From Semisulcospira habei (lineage: Eukaryota; Mollusca; Gastropoda; Semisulcospiridae), in NCBI GenBank assembly GCA_036245525.1, contig BTPG01000003.1:156071621-156135620 (forward strand): a stretch of DNA of 64,000 nt. The letters are read 5' to 3'. The notes beneath the pieces were generated by a model that was not told the origin of the DNA, did not search any database, and worked only from the letters and a program-made list of their open reading frames with translations. Shown piece after piece: positions 22,712-33,608 of this stretch. Position 1 is the stretch's first letter; every line of letters begins with the position of its first letter. Made by a program: the position numbers and the translations under genes.

Positions 22712-23272
22712 CGCATAAACTGATTTATGATGTCATGCTGAAATTCAAATTTGACCTAATTTTCATTGTTTCAGTCACAATGAACAATTTGCTTGCTGTT
22801 TGTTGCCGAAATATAGCAGACATGTCTTTCCTTCATCATAAACACACGTGCAAAATGAGCTTCATTAATGCCGTACGGACATGTTACTTGCGGCACAGCC
22901 ATTTGTACGTTAACCTAAAAATTACTATGCTCCAACCACGCCACTCATGCTGACAGATCGTTTTCAACGAATTTCAAATATTATCTGATTATTCTACTCT
23001 CTTTTGTATACTGTTGACAGTGAAAACCCATAGGCATTCCTCCAATTACGACATCATACAGTTAAGGCACGCCAACGTGTGATACTACATTTAGTTTAAG
23101 GATTACGAGTTGCGTTCGCTGGGTGCTCGTGTGTTGATCAACTGACTCCCGTTCAACAAGTTGTCAGTGGACTTAATATATCGTTTTCAGTTGACAACAA
23201 AAATAATGCGCACTATTTTGGTCCCTTTTGTGAGCGTCAGGCCAGCACTAGACTATTCAAAACCTGGGCTAT
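22712..23272. other. No gene seen
   Basis: About 560 bp of AT-rich sequence. A 92-codon frame at 22675-22953 overlaps the C element end and shows no known domain. Confidence 0.5.
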
Positions 23273-23382
23273 GTTGCATGCGTGAGCTTAAATTCTGCGC
23301 ACGGCATTAAGCAAGGCACTCTGCTATATAGCGGAGCATCTTGCTTAGTACCTTGCACAGAATTTAAGCTCATTCATGCAAC
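23273..23382. repeat. Family H palindrome
   Basis: GTTGCATGCGTGAGCTTAAA to its mirror GCTCATTCATGCAAC, centred on CTATATAG. About 55-base arms. Confidence 0.88.
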
Positions 23383-23389
23383 TGACCCT

Positions 23390-23575
23390 CGTGCCCCTCC
23401 CCCCCCAACCCCCCCCCCTCCACCCCACCCCCCGAAAAATAAAATAAAATAAAATAAAATAAAATAATAAAAGTAAAATAAATAAAATAATAAAATAAAT
23501 AAAATAATAATAATAAATAAATAATAAATAATTTTAAAAATAAATAAATAATAAATTTAAATTTTTAAAAAATCC
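23390..23575. repeat. C-tract and (AAATA)n low-complexity
   Basis: Runs of C followed by AAATA and AATAA units. It separates two family H copies. Confidence 0.9.
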
Positions 23576-23638
23576 GCACTGTTTGGTTTCCTTGTGTGCG
23601 CCTCAGGCCGGCACGAAGCTATTCAGGAACTGGGCTAA

Positions 23639-23748
23639 GTTGCGTGAGTGAGCATAAATTCTGCGCAAGGCATTAAGCAAGATGCTCCGCTATATTGCGG
23701 AGCACCTTCCTTAGTGCCTTGCGCAAAATTTAAGCTCTCTCATGCAAC
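23639..23748. repeat. Family H palindrome, second tandem copy
   Basis: Same family as 23273-23382. The 50 or so bases upstream (CTCAGGCCGGCACG...CTGGGCTAAG) also match those upstream of the first copy, so the unit is longer than the palindrome or has been duplicated. Confidence 0.86.
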
Positions 23749-23768
23749 CGACCCTTGGAAAATTCTGC

Positions 23769-23855
23769 TAACCCGTAGACTGTTTGTCGAGTTGATTCCG
23801 GCAGGAATCACCTCGACAATAAGCAAAACCGAGAGGCAAAATTTAAAAGGTTAAA
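23769..23855. mobile_element. Family E element, divergent
   Basis: TTTGTCGAGTTGATTCC is mirrored by GGAATCACCTCGACAATAAG. Outer arms are decayed. Confidence 0.7.
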
Positions 23856-23935
23856 TCACACATTGCCGTATTCACTGAAAAGTTAGCTGAATGACTCACT
23901 ACTGAGGATATTCCGATACGCGTTATTTTTTAGGC

Positions 23936-24000
23936 ATAGGAGATGGATCGGCCATGATTGCCTAAAGGTAGTGCCTGAAATGCTCGGGGCCATGGAGTTG
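23936..24000. repeat. Half copy of a shared-core hairpin
   Basis: AGGAGATGGATCGGCCATGA then AAAGGTAGTGCCTGAAATGC. No second arm. Confidence 0.55.
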
Positions 24001-24045
24001 TCACAGGTCATTCCGTTTAGTGTTGCGGATAGACAGAGCTATATG

Positions 24046-24110
24046 CAGTAAATTTCGCTTATAACCATGTCGGATATAACACATTGCGGACGTAACAACA
24101 CTTTTATCAG
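24046..24110. mobile_element. End of a pogo-like element
   Basis: CAGTAAATTTCGCTTATAAC then GTCGGATATAAC repeats, similar to the element at 26336-26542. The other end was not found. Confidence 0.5.
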
Positions 24111-24201
24111 ATGTCAACTACACTCTCTCTCTGAAATCTTTGGTTCATTCAACGACCAAAAGCCAGCACCGTCCAAGGAACATGGACACAAATCGGTGTA
24201 A

Positions 24202-24267
24202 GCAAGAGGCATAGATCCTCATGAGCCCCCGCAGTCGCGGGGGCTCATGAGGATCTATGCCTCTTGC
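24202..24267 (+). mobile_element. Family A palindromic element, consensus-like
   Basis: A perfect 31-base-arm palindrome with loop AGTC. The flanks are also complete: ACGACCAAAAGCCAGCACCG on the left and CTCGGCAGTGAACGGGTTTA on the right. It is the best reference copy for the family. Confidence 0.95.
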
Positions 24268-24427
24268 AGTTGGATCGTGTTCACTCTTTTTTCCTCGGCA
24301 GTGAACGGGTTTAGTTCAGTGTTAGTTGCTGCATAGCTGTGTCTTATCAAGCATACCTAGCTTACGATTTCTGTGTCCTCAAAATGCCACTGAGTCGTAT
24401 GCCAGTCACTTCCAGTACCTATTGAAA

Positions 24428-24536
24428 AATGGATCGACCTTGATCTCGCAAGGGCAGTGCCTGATTAACTTGGCCCCTTGAAAGGCTCCGAGCTAATCAG
24501 GCACTACCCTTGAACTATGGTCATTCTTTCACCTGC
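24428..24536. repeat. Shared-core palindrome variant
   Basis: GGATCGACCTTGATC...GGGCAGTGCCTGATTAACTT is mirrored by AGCTAATCAGGCACTACCC. The centre is GGCCCCTTGAAAGGCTCC. Confidence 0.78.
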
Positions 24537-24559
24537 AACTCTGCGCTATGGCAAAAACG

Positions 24560-24596
<37 letters not shown>
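24560..24596. repeat. Poly-A run
   Basis: About 36 consecutive A. No SINE body could be recognised on either side. Confidence 0.9.
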
Positions 24597-24600
<4 letters not shown>

Positions 24601-24815
24601 TGTAAAATGTGATACTTTCAATGTATACTGACTGGCCAAGAAAATACGACATTTTTGGAATAAAAAATGTAGCATTTTTTTGGCTCGTAAGTATATTATG
24701 TTGAAAGTCTCGCTTTTCACAAAAATAGACGTACTGACTTATGGCATTGTATTGGGGCAAAACTCGTCCAACACATGTTTGATGACTTCAGCTATTTGAG
24801 CAATGTGTCTTAGTG

Positions 24816-24884
24816 CGTGCGGTGATCTGAAACTTGGACCGTCGGAGCTAGACCCATAAGGCCTAAATCACAGACCAACACTCA
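24816..24884. repeat. Family D palindrome, decayed
   Basis: GTGCGGTGATCTGAAACTTG against CCTAAATCACAGACCAACAC. Paired positions are mostly retained. Confidence 0.6.
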
Positions 24885-24901
24885 CGATAAATTTGGTAAA
24901 G

Positions 24902-25263
24902 TACCATTCAGCATAAATCTGAAGACACATTTCAGCACCATTTTGTGTTTGTTATGCCTGGTCCACACACCTAATGAACTTTAACAGCAGCTTGGACACG
25001 CAGCACAAGCACACGCGTAATCGCACTTATTTAATCCGCGCTGCCGTTCGCGTGTCAATCTATTTTTAGCTGTTTCTCGCACTGAAAGCGTTGTATTTCT
25101 AGGACGGAGTGGAGTCATTGTCAGGTTACTTGATATAAAGACGACGTGTGTTGAACTGGGTTGTCGTGTGTCTAAACGAACCATAAACCTGTGTGTAGCG
25201 TTTCGTAACCATCTGTTACAGAAGTGTATCTTTAAACAGTTACGGCGGTAGTGGGCCTTCAAA
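24902..25263. repeat. Dispersed repeat X, uninterrupted copy
   Basis: About 362 bp that align end to end with 53089-55041 once the Tc1 element there is removed. At 25091-25100 it reads TTGTATTTCT, the empty target of that insertion. There is no coding frame, and the class is unknown. Confidence 0.9.
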
Positions 25264-25403
25264 GTCGTCCGTGTGTGCTATACAAGGTCGTAAATATTCC
25301 TTTTACAAACGCGCCGCGCGCCAGTGTGAAATAGCCTCTCATGTCCAAAAGTGCGCGTCCTCATCAAACACAGAAAATAGAAGGGACGCCCTTGATGGAA
25401 TGA

Positions 25404-25477
25404 ATGTGTGCAGGTCTGTGATTTTGGACCTTACGGCCTATAGGCCGTAAGGTCCAAAATCACAGACCTGCACACAT
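25404..25477. repeat. Family D palindrome, perfect
   Basis: Two 37-base arms without a single mismatch and no loop, centred on GGCCTATAGGCC. The outer arms read GTGTGCAGGTCTGTG, with CAGGTC in place of CTGGTC and the matching change opposite. Confidence 0.95.
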
Positions 25478-25687
25478 ATGTTCTTCAGTATATTATTTGT
25501 GTGTGCCAGTGTACTGACCTGGGTTGGGTTTCAACAAATTCAGTCATCAAAGTCGAAGTTTGAAGTTGCGCTCGTCTGAAGTGTGTATACTGTGGCACAC
25601 CGTATTTCAAAAATTCGGTTGTAACTCTGTACACATTACAGACTATTATATTAGCCTTGTGCTCGTGGTGGTATGAGGCTCCCATCA

Positions 25688-25934
25688 TTATCTCATTCAG
25701 CCCGACGGCCGTATTTCCCAAATTTTGGAGGCGTCATTTAACGAGTATGCACCTGTCTCAAGAAGTCTCAAAAAGTCACCAGTTGCAGAAGATGGGTGGA
25801 CCATGATAACGTTCAAGGGCAGCGCCAGATTAGCTTGGCGCCGACAGGCGCCAAGCTAATCTGGCACTACCCTTAAATTATCATGGTCGATCCATCTCCT
25901 CAATACTGTAGTGCGTCAGGGCTAAATGAGTTAT
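25688..25934. mobile_element. Family B palindromic TTAA element
   Basis: Complete flanks (CTCATTCAGCCCGACGGCC, GGCGTCATTTAACGAG). A short AAGTCTCAAAAAGTCACC duplication sits before the hairpin. The core is intact apart from GGGCAGCGCC. Confidence 0.88.
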
Positions 25935-26335
25935 ACGCGCGGTTGATTTATCAAGGGCAGAGCCTTGTGGCTCTTCTGATTTATGTGCATCAATTCAGAT
26001 AAAGGGATTGTGCAGGTCGGTGAGCACTGTAATTGAATCCCGCAATTATTATATTATTCTATAATGTTTAGCTGTTTTGGTCATGTTATATTTTTGGTCC
26101 GCCTGGACCACGCTGCAATTTTGGTTTTGTATTCGTATCAATGTGGTACTGTCAAGTCAGTGAGTTTATGTCATCCTCAAAGAAATAGATAATTAATCAG
26201 TCATATGATATGTCTCATATCTTTGGTCCTTCTGAATCACGCTGCAATTTATTTTTGTATTTTGTATCATTGAGTACTGTGAAGCCATCGAGTTTTATCA
26301 GATTATTAATCCTATGATCATAGTAATCCGTACAG
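25935..26335. other. No gene seen
   Basis: AT-rich. It holds a loose direct repeat of about 110 bp: GGACCACGCTGCAATTT near 26103 and GAATCACGCTGCAATTT near 26234. Confidence 0.5.
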
Positions 26336-26542
26336 ATATACCGTCTATTCCGCTTATAACAAGGTCAGATAATTATGACACAAGTCGGATATAAAACACA
26401 AGTCGGATATCACAACACATTTTTGTTTTAAGATCCCGATAATTTTTTCTTCTACGTAAATTACTTCGCTTATAACAAACTTCGGATATAATAATAAGAA
26501 AAACTCGGTCCCCTGGTGATTTGTTTTATCCGGAGTTTACTG
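26336..26542. mobile_element. pogo-like short element
   Basis: The right end mirrors CAGTAAACTCCGG and TA follows. Internal GCTTATAAC and GGATATAA repeats face both ways. The left end is less clear. Non-coding. Confidence 0.6.
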
Positions 26543-26650
26543 TAACCCCTTCACTGCTAGTGGACGAAGGTTATGTTTTTGAAATTATTGTAAATTCTAC
26601 GTAAAAAAAAATCCCAGCCGACAAAGGAAAATGGGGACAAAGCGGCTTCA

Positions 26651-26716
26651 GCAAGAGGCATAGATCCTCATGAACCCCCGCGACTGCGGGGGCTCATGCG
26701 GATCTATACCTCTTGC
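26651..26716 (+). mobile_element. Family A palindromic element
   Basis: Full element about 26543-26758 (TAACCCCTTCACTGCTAG to GTGAAGGCGTTAAA). It abuts the pogo-like end directly. The arms have three mismatches. Confidence 0.9.
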
Positions 26717-26894
26717 AGATAGGTGGTGTTCACATTTTCTCCTCAGTGAAGGCGTTAAAATGTGGTGCACTCGCGGTCATAGGCCTCCAATATGAAAACG
26801 TCAAATGAACCGGTCGTCGTCGACTACAATTTTCAGTGACGTTCGCGCCACAAAACGATTTTTGGTGGTTTTAAGCGGTTGAAACTACATATTA

Positions 26895-26939
26895 TGTGCT
26901 GGCCTAAAGCCGTAATGTCCAAAATCACAGACCTGCACA
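26895..26939. repeat. Family D palindrome, internal deletion
   Basis: GTGCTGGCCTAAAGCCG joins the right arm GTCCAAAATCACAGACCTGC. The middle of the left arm is lost. Confidence 0.7.
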
Positions 26940-27432
26940 TATTGATATGTTCTTACGTCAGAGTAGGTCAATCAGTGCACCGACGATTTATTGTCGACGA
27001 TTATTGAACAGTTACTGGGTCGACATACGGTGTGACTCGCTAAAAAGTCGGGATATAAACTTTTTTGTTTTCATCACTACGTCACACGACCAATCTCTTT
27101 AGCGCAAACTGTGCCACATGACCGAGCTACAAAAACCCCTGTAGCGACAAATGGCGGACTTTTTGTAGCCCTCTTTTAGCCGCGTCTTGGATGCCAGTTT
27201 TGTTCTATAAAAGATCACCAGACGTTCTAAAGTACAAAGTTACTTAGTGTTGTTCGAAACAACAGGCGCACTACTGGAGACGCAATGTCACGAAATATTT
27301 TAAATTATGTCATAAGTCTATTATGTATAAATGTATGTTCCTTTGACGTCATTCATGTCTGGTGTGATCCAGGTCGGAAGATCTCTTCTTGATTTCTTTT
27401 ACGAAAATAGTGGAGGAATAAAAACAAATACG
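26940..27432. other. No gene seen
   Basis: About 490 bp without a recognised repeat or frame. Confidence 0.45.
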
Positions 27433-27583
27433 TTATTGGTAGCAGGGGCTTGCTGCACGGACCCTTGAAGGCCTTCGGGAGGTCAGAGGAACCATTGTAC
27501 CCTCAGGCCTTTTGGGTACAATGGTTCCTTTGATCTCCCTCAGGCCTACAAGGGTCCGTGTAGCAAACCCTTGCGACCAATAA
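27433..27583. repeat. Family K long palindrome
   Basis: 151 bp. TTATTGGTAGCAGGGGCTTG pairs with the mirror ending GACCAATAA, and the inner arms GGAACCATTGTACCC and GGGTACAATGGTTCC pair exactly. Only copy in the window, with no TTAA ends. Confidence 0.88.
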
Positions 27584-27695
27584 CTTATAGGCCTATTATT
27601 TCAATGCTCTAACTGAATACTGACAAGTAATAACCCAACTCCGGTGCCAAAGTCAGCACTGTCTGTACGGCGTGAGGCTACAGATGCTACAATAT

Positions 27696-27764
27696 GTGTG
27701 CTGGCCTGTGATTTTGGACCTTATGGCTTGAAGCCGTAAGGTTCAAAATCACAGATCAGCACAC
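27696..27764. repeat. Family D palindrome
   Basis: GTGTGCTGGCCTGTGATTTT against AAAATCACAGATCAGCACAC. A few mismatches. Confidence 0.9.
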
Positions 27765-27789
27765 AGTTCGAAACGCACATGTCTTAATT

Positions 27790-28446
<657 letters not shown>

Positions 28447-28596
28447 TTGACCATTTGACCAAACTAGATATATGATCACTGATCGATGATGCACAATTCT
28501 CTTCCCTGACAGTGCCTTTTGCTACTTACTTGGTCGTTTCTTCTCAATATTTTTTTTCATTATTTCTCGAAAACACAAAATTGATAGTTATACCAA

Positions 28597-28708
28597 ATGC
28601 GCAAAAGGCCATCCGGCCGACGTCAGCCGACGTCAGCCGCCGTTGGCCCGCGCACAAATGTGCGCGGGCCAACGGCGGCCGACGTCGGCCCGATTGCCTT
28701 TGCGCAAT
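28597..28708. repeat. Family G CpG-rich palindrome
   Basis: AATGCGCAAAAGGCCATCCG to the mirror CCTTTGCGCAATG. A CGACGTCAGC unit is duplicated on the left arm only. Confidence 0.9.
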
Positions 28709-28961
28709 GGGTACGAGGTTGCATGCAAATACAATCGATATACACACGCACCTACTTTCTTGCAATACGCTTCTGACCTGCCTTACCACATGGCCGCGGA
28801 GCAAGCTCCTTGTGCGTGTCTGTATCGGCTTATGGTTTTCGGGGTGTGTGTCAATCTGAATGGGGTCAGCTGCATGCAGTAGAACCAGCTCAATGCGACC
28901 TGCTCTAGGCCATACAGGGTTAACCCGTTCAGTGCCAATAAAATTCAAACAGCATCCAACT

Positions 28962-29027
28962 GCAAGAGGTATAGATCCTCATGAATCCCTTCAGTTGCGG
29001 GGGCTTATGAGGATCTAAACCTCTTGC
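28962..29027 (-). mobile_element. Family A palindromic element
   Basis: Full element about 28919-29110, starting TTAACCCGTTCAGTGCC. The centre of the left arm has changed to CCCTTCAG. Confidence 0.88.
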
Positions 29028-29347
29028 TCACACACACCACTTTGAACCCATGTTACTGGGGTGTCTAGGGATTTTCTCTTTGGTCTTGAATTAACGAAGA
29101 TTGCAGAAACTCAGTCAGCGTCAGCTGGCACGGAACGGCATAATGCTTATAACAGCAAAATCTTCTTTATAAGTGTTTTTACTATGTCTTAATATAATGG
29201 TGCAGAAAGTGGCTAACTTGTGCAGCTTTGAATGTCGTATTTTTCTTTTAATGAGATATTGTTCTGCTCTTCTTCTGCTCCATAACCGGTCCACAAGCAT
29301 AGATAAGGACACACATCTTCATGTGACTTTGCAGGTTGCAGGAGCAT

Positions 29348-29589
29348 GTTGGATCCCAACCTCGGCGTCGATCCAATGACGTCTCTTACTTTTTTGTGAG
29401 CACTATATGTCACACCAATATTGTGAAATTGTAGGCCAATGGGATAGCTAACCACTGATATAACCGTTGTTATACCCATTCTGAGAACATGTAGTAATTC
29501 AAGCTGAAAAGTTAATATACCTTACTACTTTTGAGCATTATATGTCACGCTGGCCGAGGTTGGGTCGACGGCGAGGTTGGGACCCAACA
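29348..29589. mobile_element. Unclassified element with 28-bp inverted ends
   Basis: Ends TTGGATCCCAACCTCGGCGT and its mirror, with about four mismatches over 28 bases. Just inside each lies a direct, not inverted, copy of about 32 bases containing ATATGTCAC (29386-29417 and 29520-29552). Length 242 bp with no coding frame. No convincing target duplication. Confidence 0.7.
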
Positions 29590-29654
29590 GAGTGCATGAC
29601 GATGTATTCCTCATAGGACCTACAGTAGGTCACTTTAGTTTCTTACAGCTCAGC

Positions 29655-29878
29655 TAACCCATATCATTCGGAATTCAGCTGTGTGTGAAATAAGTTTGAC
29701 TAAAATAGTTCACGGGTAGTGCCAGAATAGCTTGGCGCCTCTAGGTGCCAAGCTATTTTGGCACCACCCTTGAACTAAAGCCATTGGTCTATATCCTTAT
29801 CTGTGAGTACTATAATGTAGCTTGCATTATGGCAGTGTACAAATGTGAAGCTTTCAGCCTCAGTATGATATGGACTAA
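29655..29878 (-). mobile_element. Family I palindromic TTAA element
   Basis: Same layout as 3915-4139: TAACCCATATCATTCGGAAT to CAGTATGATATGGACTAA. Core hairpin nearly perfect. Confidence 0.88.
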
Positions 29879-30127
29879 TGGGTGTTTGCTTGAAACTCAA
29901 ACTGTGGGGATGGTTTACAGAAACATGGAAGAGTCGCGGCCCTTAATTAATCTGTTAGGTCAGCAAACCACTGTCACTGAGCGTCAGACCTTCCTCAAGT
30001 CAGCTGGACAAACTAGTCGATCGGGTCACAGACACTACAAACAAATTCAGTTATCACTGGCGTAAACTCCTGATGTCTTCCTCCGTATGAGTGTGGGAAA
30101 TGGATGTAAATTGGCGCTATCCCAACC

Positions 30128-30195
30128 AGAAAGAGGCATAGATTTTCATTAATCCTTGCAAACGCAGGGACTCATGAGAATCTATGCCTCTTGCA
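30128..30195. mobile_element. Family A palindrome
   Basis: AAAGAGGCATAGATTTTCAT against ATGAGAATCTATGCCTCTT. The left arm is partly decayed. Confidence 0.8.
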
Positions 30196-30397
30196 GACAG
30201 AAAATCATGTGCTGGGCAATGGATTACCAGACAACAGCAATCTAGACAAGCCCCATTACTTAAAAGCTACAGGTACATGCCGACTGATCGAGGTCCTGTC
30301 ATTGCCGAGGGGTCATCCATCAGCAGTGTACATGCAAAGAACGTTTGGCTTCACTTGACCGCGCAAAGCCTGTTGGAATCCTTTTGAAGCCTAAGAT

Positions 30398-30469
30398 TAA
30401 CTCATTCGAGCCGTGCTGCATCCGGATATAGCCGTGTATCCGGATGCAGCCATACCTCGAATGTGTTAA
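30398..30469. mobile_element. Family F palindromic TTAA element
   Basis: TTAACTCATTCGAGCC to CCTCGAATGTGTTAA. The inner arms CTGCATCCGGATA and TATCCGGATGCAG pair, keeping a paired change from CCGCATCC. Confidence 0.9.
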
Positions 30470-31022
30470 CTGAAGACGACAATTAGGACGACTGCCAGGG
30501 GCGGTACAGGCATTTATCATCGGCTTTTAACCTTCATCTTAAAGTATACATTTTCAAAGAATGAAAATACGTAGAATTCCAAGAACAGTGCCTGACTGGC
30601 TTTGCTTCAGAAAATTAGCAAGCTAACAGGCACAACCTGTTAAATGTCACAATCGATCGAGTCGTTATCTGATAAACCTGAGATCGATCTAAGCCATTTG
30701 TTTCTGAAAGTGAAAACCTGCCGTAGGTACAGGCAAAAAAAAAAAAAAAAAAAGGGAGTTTATTTTGTGAAAATTGAGATTTTCTCTGTATTACAAGGGA
30801 AATCTGCCATTTCACAAAAAATTAAAAAAAAAAACAACAAAAAAAAAAAAAAAAAAAAAACACGAGTTGCTGTCTTTTGCCTTCTTGGGGTAGAAAGGCT
30901 TAAGGAAAGGGGTGAGAGTGCATGTCTGAAGAACTCTGAAAAACTTGCCCGCAGATTCCTATCATTTCACATCGTCCAATCCAGATATTTTGAACGCATG
31001 TCTCTCGACAGTATTAACCAAT
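30470..31022. other. No gene seen
   Basis: Contains two A-rich patches (30736-30753 and 30824-30860). A 134-codon frame from 30644 is lysine-rich because of them and is not credible. Confidence 0.5.
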
Positions 31023-31406
31023 TTAACCCCAAGGGCGTATTTACATAATTTTAGAAGTGTCACTTAACAACTATGTACCAGTTTAAGGAGATGGATCGAT
31101 CGTGATAATTCAAGGGTAGTGCCAGATTAGCTTGGCGCCTAGTGGCGCCAAGCTAATCTGGCACTACCCTTGAATTATCACGGTCGATCCATCTCCTGCT
31201 GCAGTGGGGAGCTGGGTCGCTCGGTGGTAGAGCGTTCGACTTTCGTCCGAAAGGGCACGGGTTCCGCGAATCCAGCTAGGGTTAAAATTTTGTTCAGATC
31301 CTTCTCGGTGCCCGTCTTTGAAGTCACCTTCTTGTTGGACAAAAGACGTTAAGACCTAAACGTTTCGCGTTTTCCTGCTGTAGTACATCAGGGTTAAAGG
31401 GGTTAA
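31023..31406. mobile_element. Family B element split by a SINE
   Basis: TTAACCCCAAGGGCG to AAAGGGGTTAA, with near-perfect core arms at about 31084-31199. The short flank is interrupted by 167 bp of SINE between two copies of TCCTGCTGYAGT. Confidence 0.88.
31206..31372 (+). mobile_element. tRNA-derived SINE inserted in a family B element
   Basis: Head resembles a tRNA gene: A-box-like TCGCTCGGTGGTAGAGCG (about 31217-31234), then GGTTCCGCGAATCC, a B box with three extra bases. Flanked by a 12-base target duplication, TCCTGCTGCAGT (31194-31205) and TCCTGCTGTAGT (31373-31384). It differs from the SINE at 10642-11060 in body and tail. Non-coding; the B-box insertion may have silenced it. Confidence 0.82.
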
Positions 31407-31498
31407 CGAAACACTCTAAGACGCTGCAGCGAGTGTTAAAATTCAGCGACTATTGCCAGCACCTAGACAGCTAATCTGCCGTGTGAAGGAAACGGACA

Positions 31499-31711
31499 TT
31501 AATACATTCTAACCCAGGACCGCAATCCCCAAATTTTGAAATTGCCCTCTGAGGACTGCATTTCAATTTTACAGACAGATCGAGCGTGATAGTTAAAGGG
31601 CGGTGTCAGAATAGCTTGGCGCCCATAGGCGCCAAGCTATTCTGTCACCACCCTTGAACTATCATGCTCGATCCACGTCTTGCTGCGGTGTGTCGGGGCT
31701 GAATGAGTTAA
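31499..31711. mobile_element. Family C palindromic TTAA element
   Basis: 213 bp, TTAATACATTCTAACCCAGG to GGGGCTGAATGAGTTAA. The core has the paired form GTGTCAGAATAG/CTATTCTGTCAC at one base. Confidence 0.93.
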
Positions 31712-32271
31712 GTCCATTTTTGTCAAAAGCGAGATTTTCATTGTATTACAATGACAATCTCTCTCTTCTCAATAAAGGTCTTATTGTCTTTTTGCTTTCA
31801 CGGGACAGTATTTGCCAGCCAGGCAGAGACACTTGGTCTTCGTGAGCTTGTCTGCATGTCCATGAAAATGACCTCATGAAACATGTAAACCGGTAAATAG
31901 TTGCTTTGCTGATGCGTCGCTGTTAATATATTAACCAGTCCATCTATGCTGTTGGTCCTTAATTAGGTGTACATCTATGCTGTGAGTTGCAGACACATGA
32001 TTAAATGATGAGGGGGTATGCTCGCTGACCGCAAATTTAGATGACCCGGTAGAGATATGTCCTTTACGTAACCCGCGAGAAACTTTGAAACAAATAATTA
32101 TGCAGTCACTAAATATAGTGTATTAAAACGTCAAATTTATGTTCGTCGTATTTAGTTGTAGATTTGATCAGACATTTGCAACGTGAAGAGTGAGTATAGA
32201 ATATCATTCAGTTTTGAAAGTGTCCAACTTTCGAAACTCTCTTCTGTGTCTCTACGGGGTCTTGACCCTTA
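31712..32271. other. No gene seen
   Basis: AT-rich sequence of about 560 bp without recognised repeats or frames. Confidence 0.45.
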
Positions 32272-32372
32272 ACACATTAACTGCTAGCGAAATCAGACAG
32301 AGTTTCTGAAATCTTTTCTCATTCAACACCAAAGAACCATCCATCCAAGGATTACGGATGAAAAGTAGTGTC

Positions 32373-32438
32373 AGCAAGATGCATAGATCCTCATGAGCCC
32401 CCGCAGTGCGGGGGCTCATGAGGATCTATGCATCTTGC
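32373..32438 (+). mobile_element. Family A palindromic element
   Basis: Perfect arms with GATGCATAG and CTATGCATC replacing the usual GAGGCATAG and CTATGCCTC. Full element about 32270-32475. Confidence 0.94.
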
Positions 32439-32735
32439 AGTTGGGTTCTGTTCAGTTTTTCACGGCAGCTAACGTGTGGTCAGATGCTGGCCGTTCTCCA
32501 TGTCCTGTTTGTCGCACAAGCTCTCGCACTACACTAACATTGTGATACAGCCATAATACCTGAAGCTGTCCTAAATAAACGTTTCATGTGATATGTTTAG
32601 TCAGCTACTCCACGCTGTAAGTGAATCCGCATCTAGGAAACTAGATACTTCGGTACCTTTGTTATGATGTGAACGGATCTGTATAGTTGAAATTATAATT
32701 TAAAAATACAACAACATAACTATGATCGATTGATA

Positions 32736-32890
32736 AATTGATTGGTTGTTTTTTTTGGTTGATTGATTGATTGACTGATTGATTGACTGACTGACTGATG
32801 ACTGATTGATGATTGATTGATTGATTACTATTCTTTACATATGTATTTATTTATTTATTTTATTGATTTATTTACTTATTTATTTATTCA
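32736..32890. repeat. (GATT)n and (TTTA)n simple repeats
   Basis: GATT/GACT units to about 32826, then TTTA/TTCA units. No gene. Confidence 0.9.
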
Positions 32891-32979
32891 TTCATTCAAA
32901 GTCAGGAATCAAAGTGTTAATCACCTAGATAGACCTTGACTGTTCGAAGTCGATGATTAGCATGATTCGCGAAAGGTAC

Positions 32980-33146
32980 TTAACCCTTGGTCTCTCGGTA
33001 GCGCTTTCCGATTCTTGCAGGATTCGCAACGACAAAGCGCTACCGATAGTCAATGGTTACCGGTTGCGGTCGGTAGCGGTTTTTGTCGCGATGATTCCTG
33101 CAGGAATCATCGCAACAAAAACCGCTGCCGACACCCAAAGGGTTAA
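32980..33146. mobile_element. Two family E elements in tandem
   Basis: The first palindrome (32997-33046, CGGTAGCGCTTTCCG type) belongs to a diverged E subtype also seen at 50261-50352. The second (33080-33131, GGTAGCGGTTTTTGTCGCG) is the common type. TTAACCC starts the pair and GGGTTAA ends it. Confidence 0.88.
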
Positions 33147-33208
33147 GAGATGAGTCTTTCGCCTCACAGCTGTAGCGGCTGCATGTCTGCGAGTCACCAG
33201 GTTTTTTT

Positions 33209-33448
33209 AAAACTCATTCAACTCCGACACGCCACGGCAAGACATGGATAGAGCGTGATAGTTCAAGGGTATTGCCCAGATAGCATGACGCCCATAGACG
33301 CCAAGCTATTCTGGCCAAACCCTTGATCTATAATAATAATAATAATAATAATAATGATTTCTATGGCGCCTAACCTCAGGTCAGTGGAGCTCTAGGCGCC
33401 TTACAAATTTCAAAAATACAATTACAAAAACTGTACACAATATTACAT

Positions 33449-33530
<82 letters not shown>

Positions 33531-33549
33531 ACATACACATACACACACA

Positions 33550-33608
<59 letters not shown>

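Noticed and set aside
31206..31290. Functional tRNA gene
   Set aside because: The B box has three extra bases, no acceptor stem can be closed, and the unit is bounded by a target duplication, so it is a SINE.
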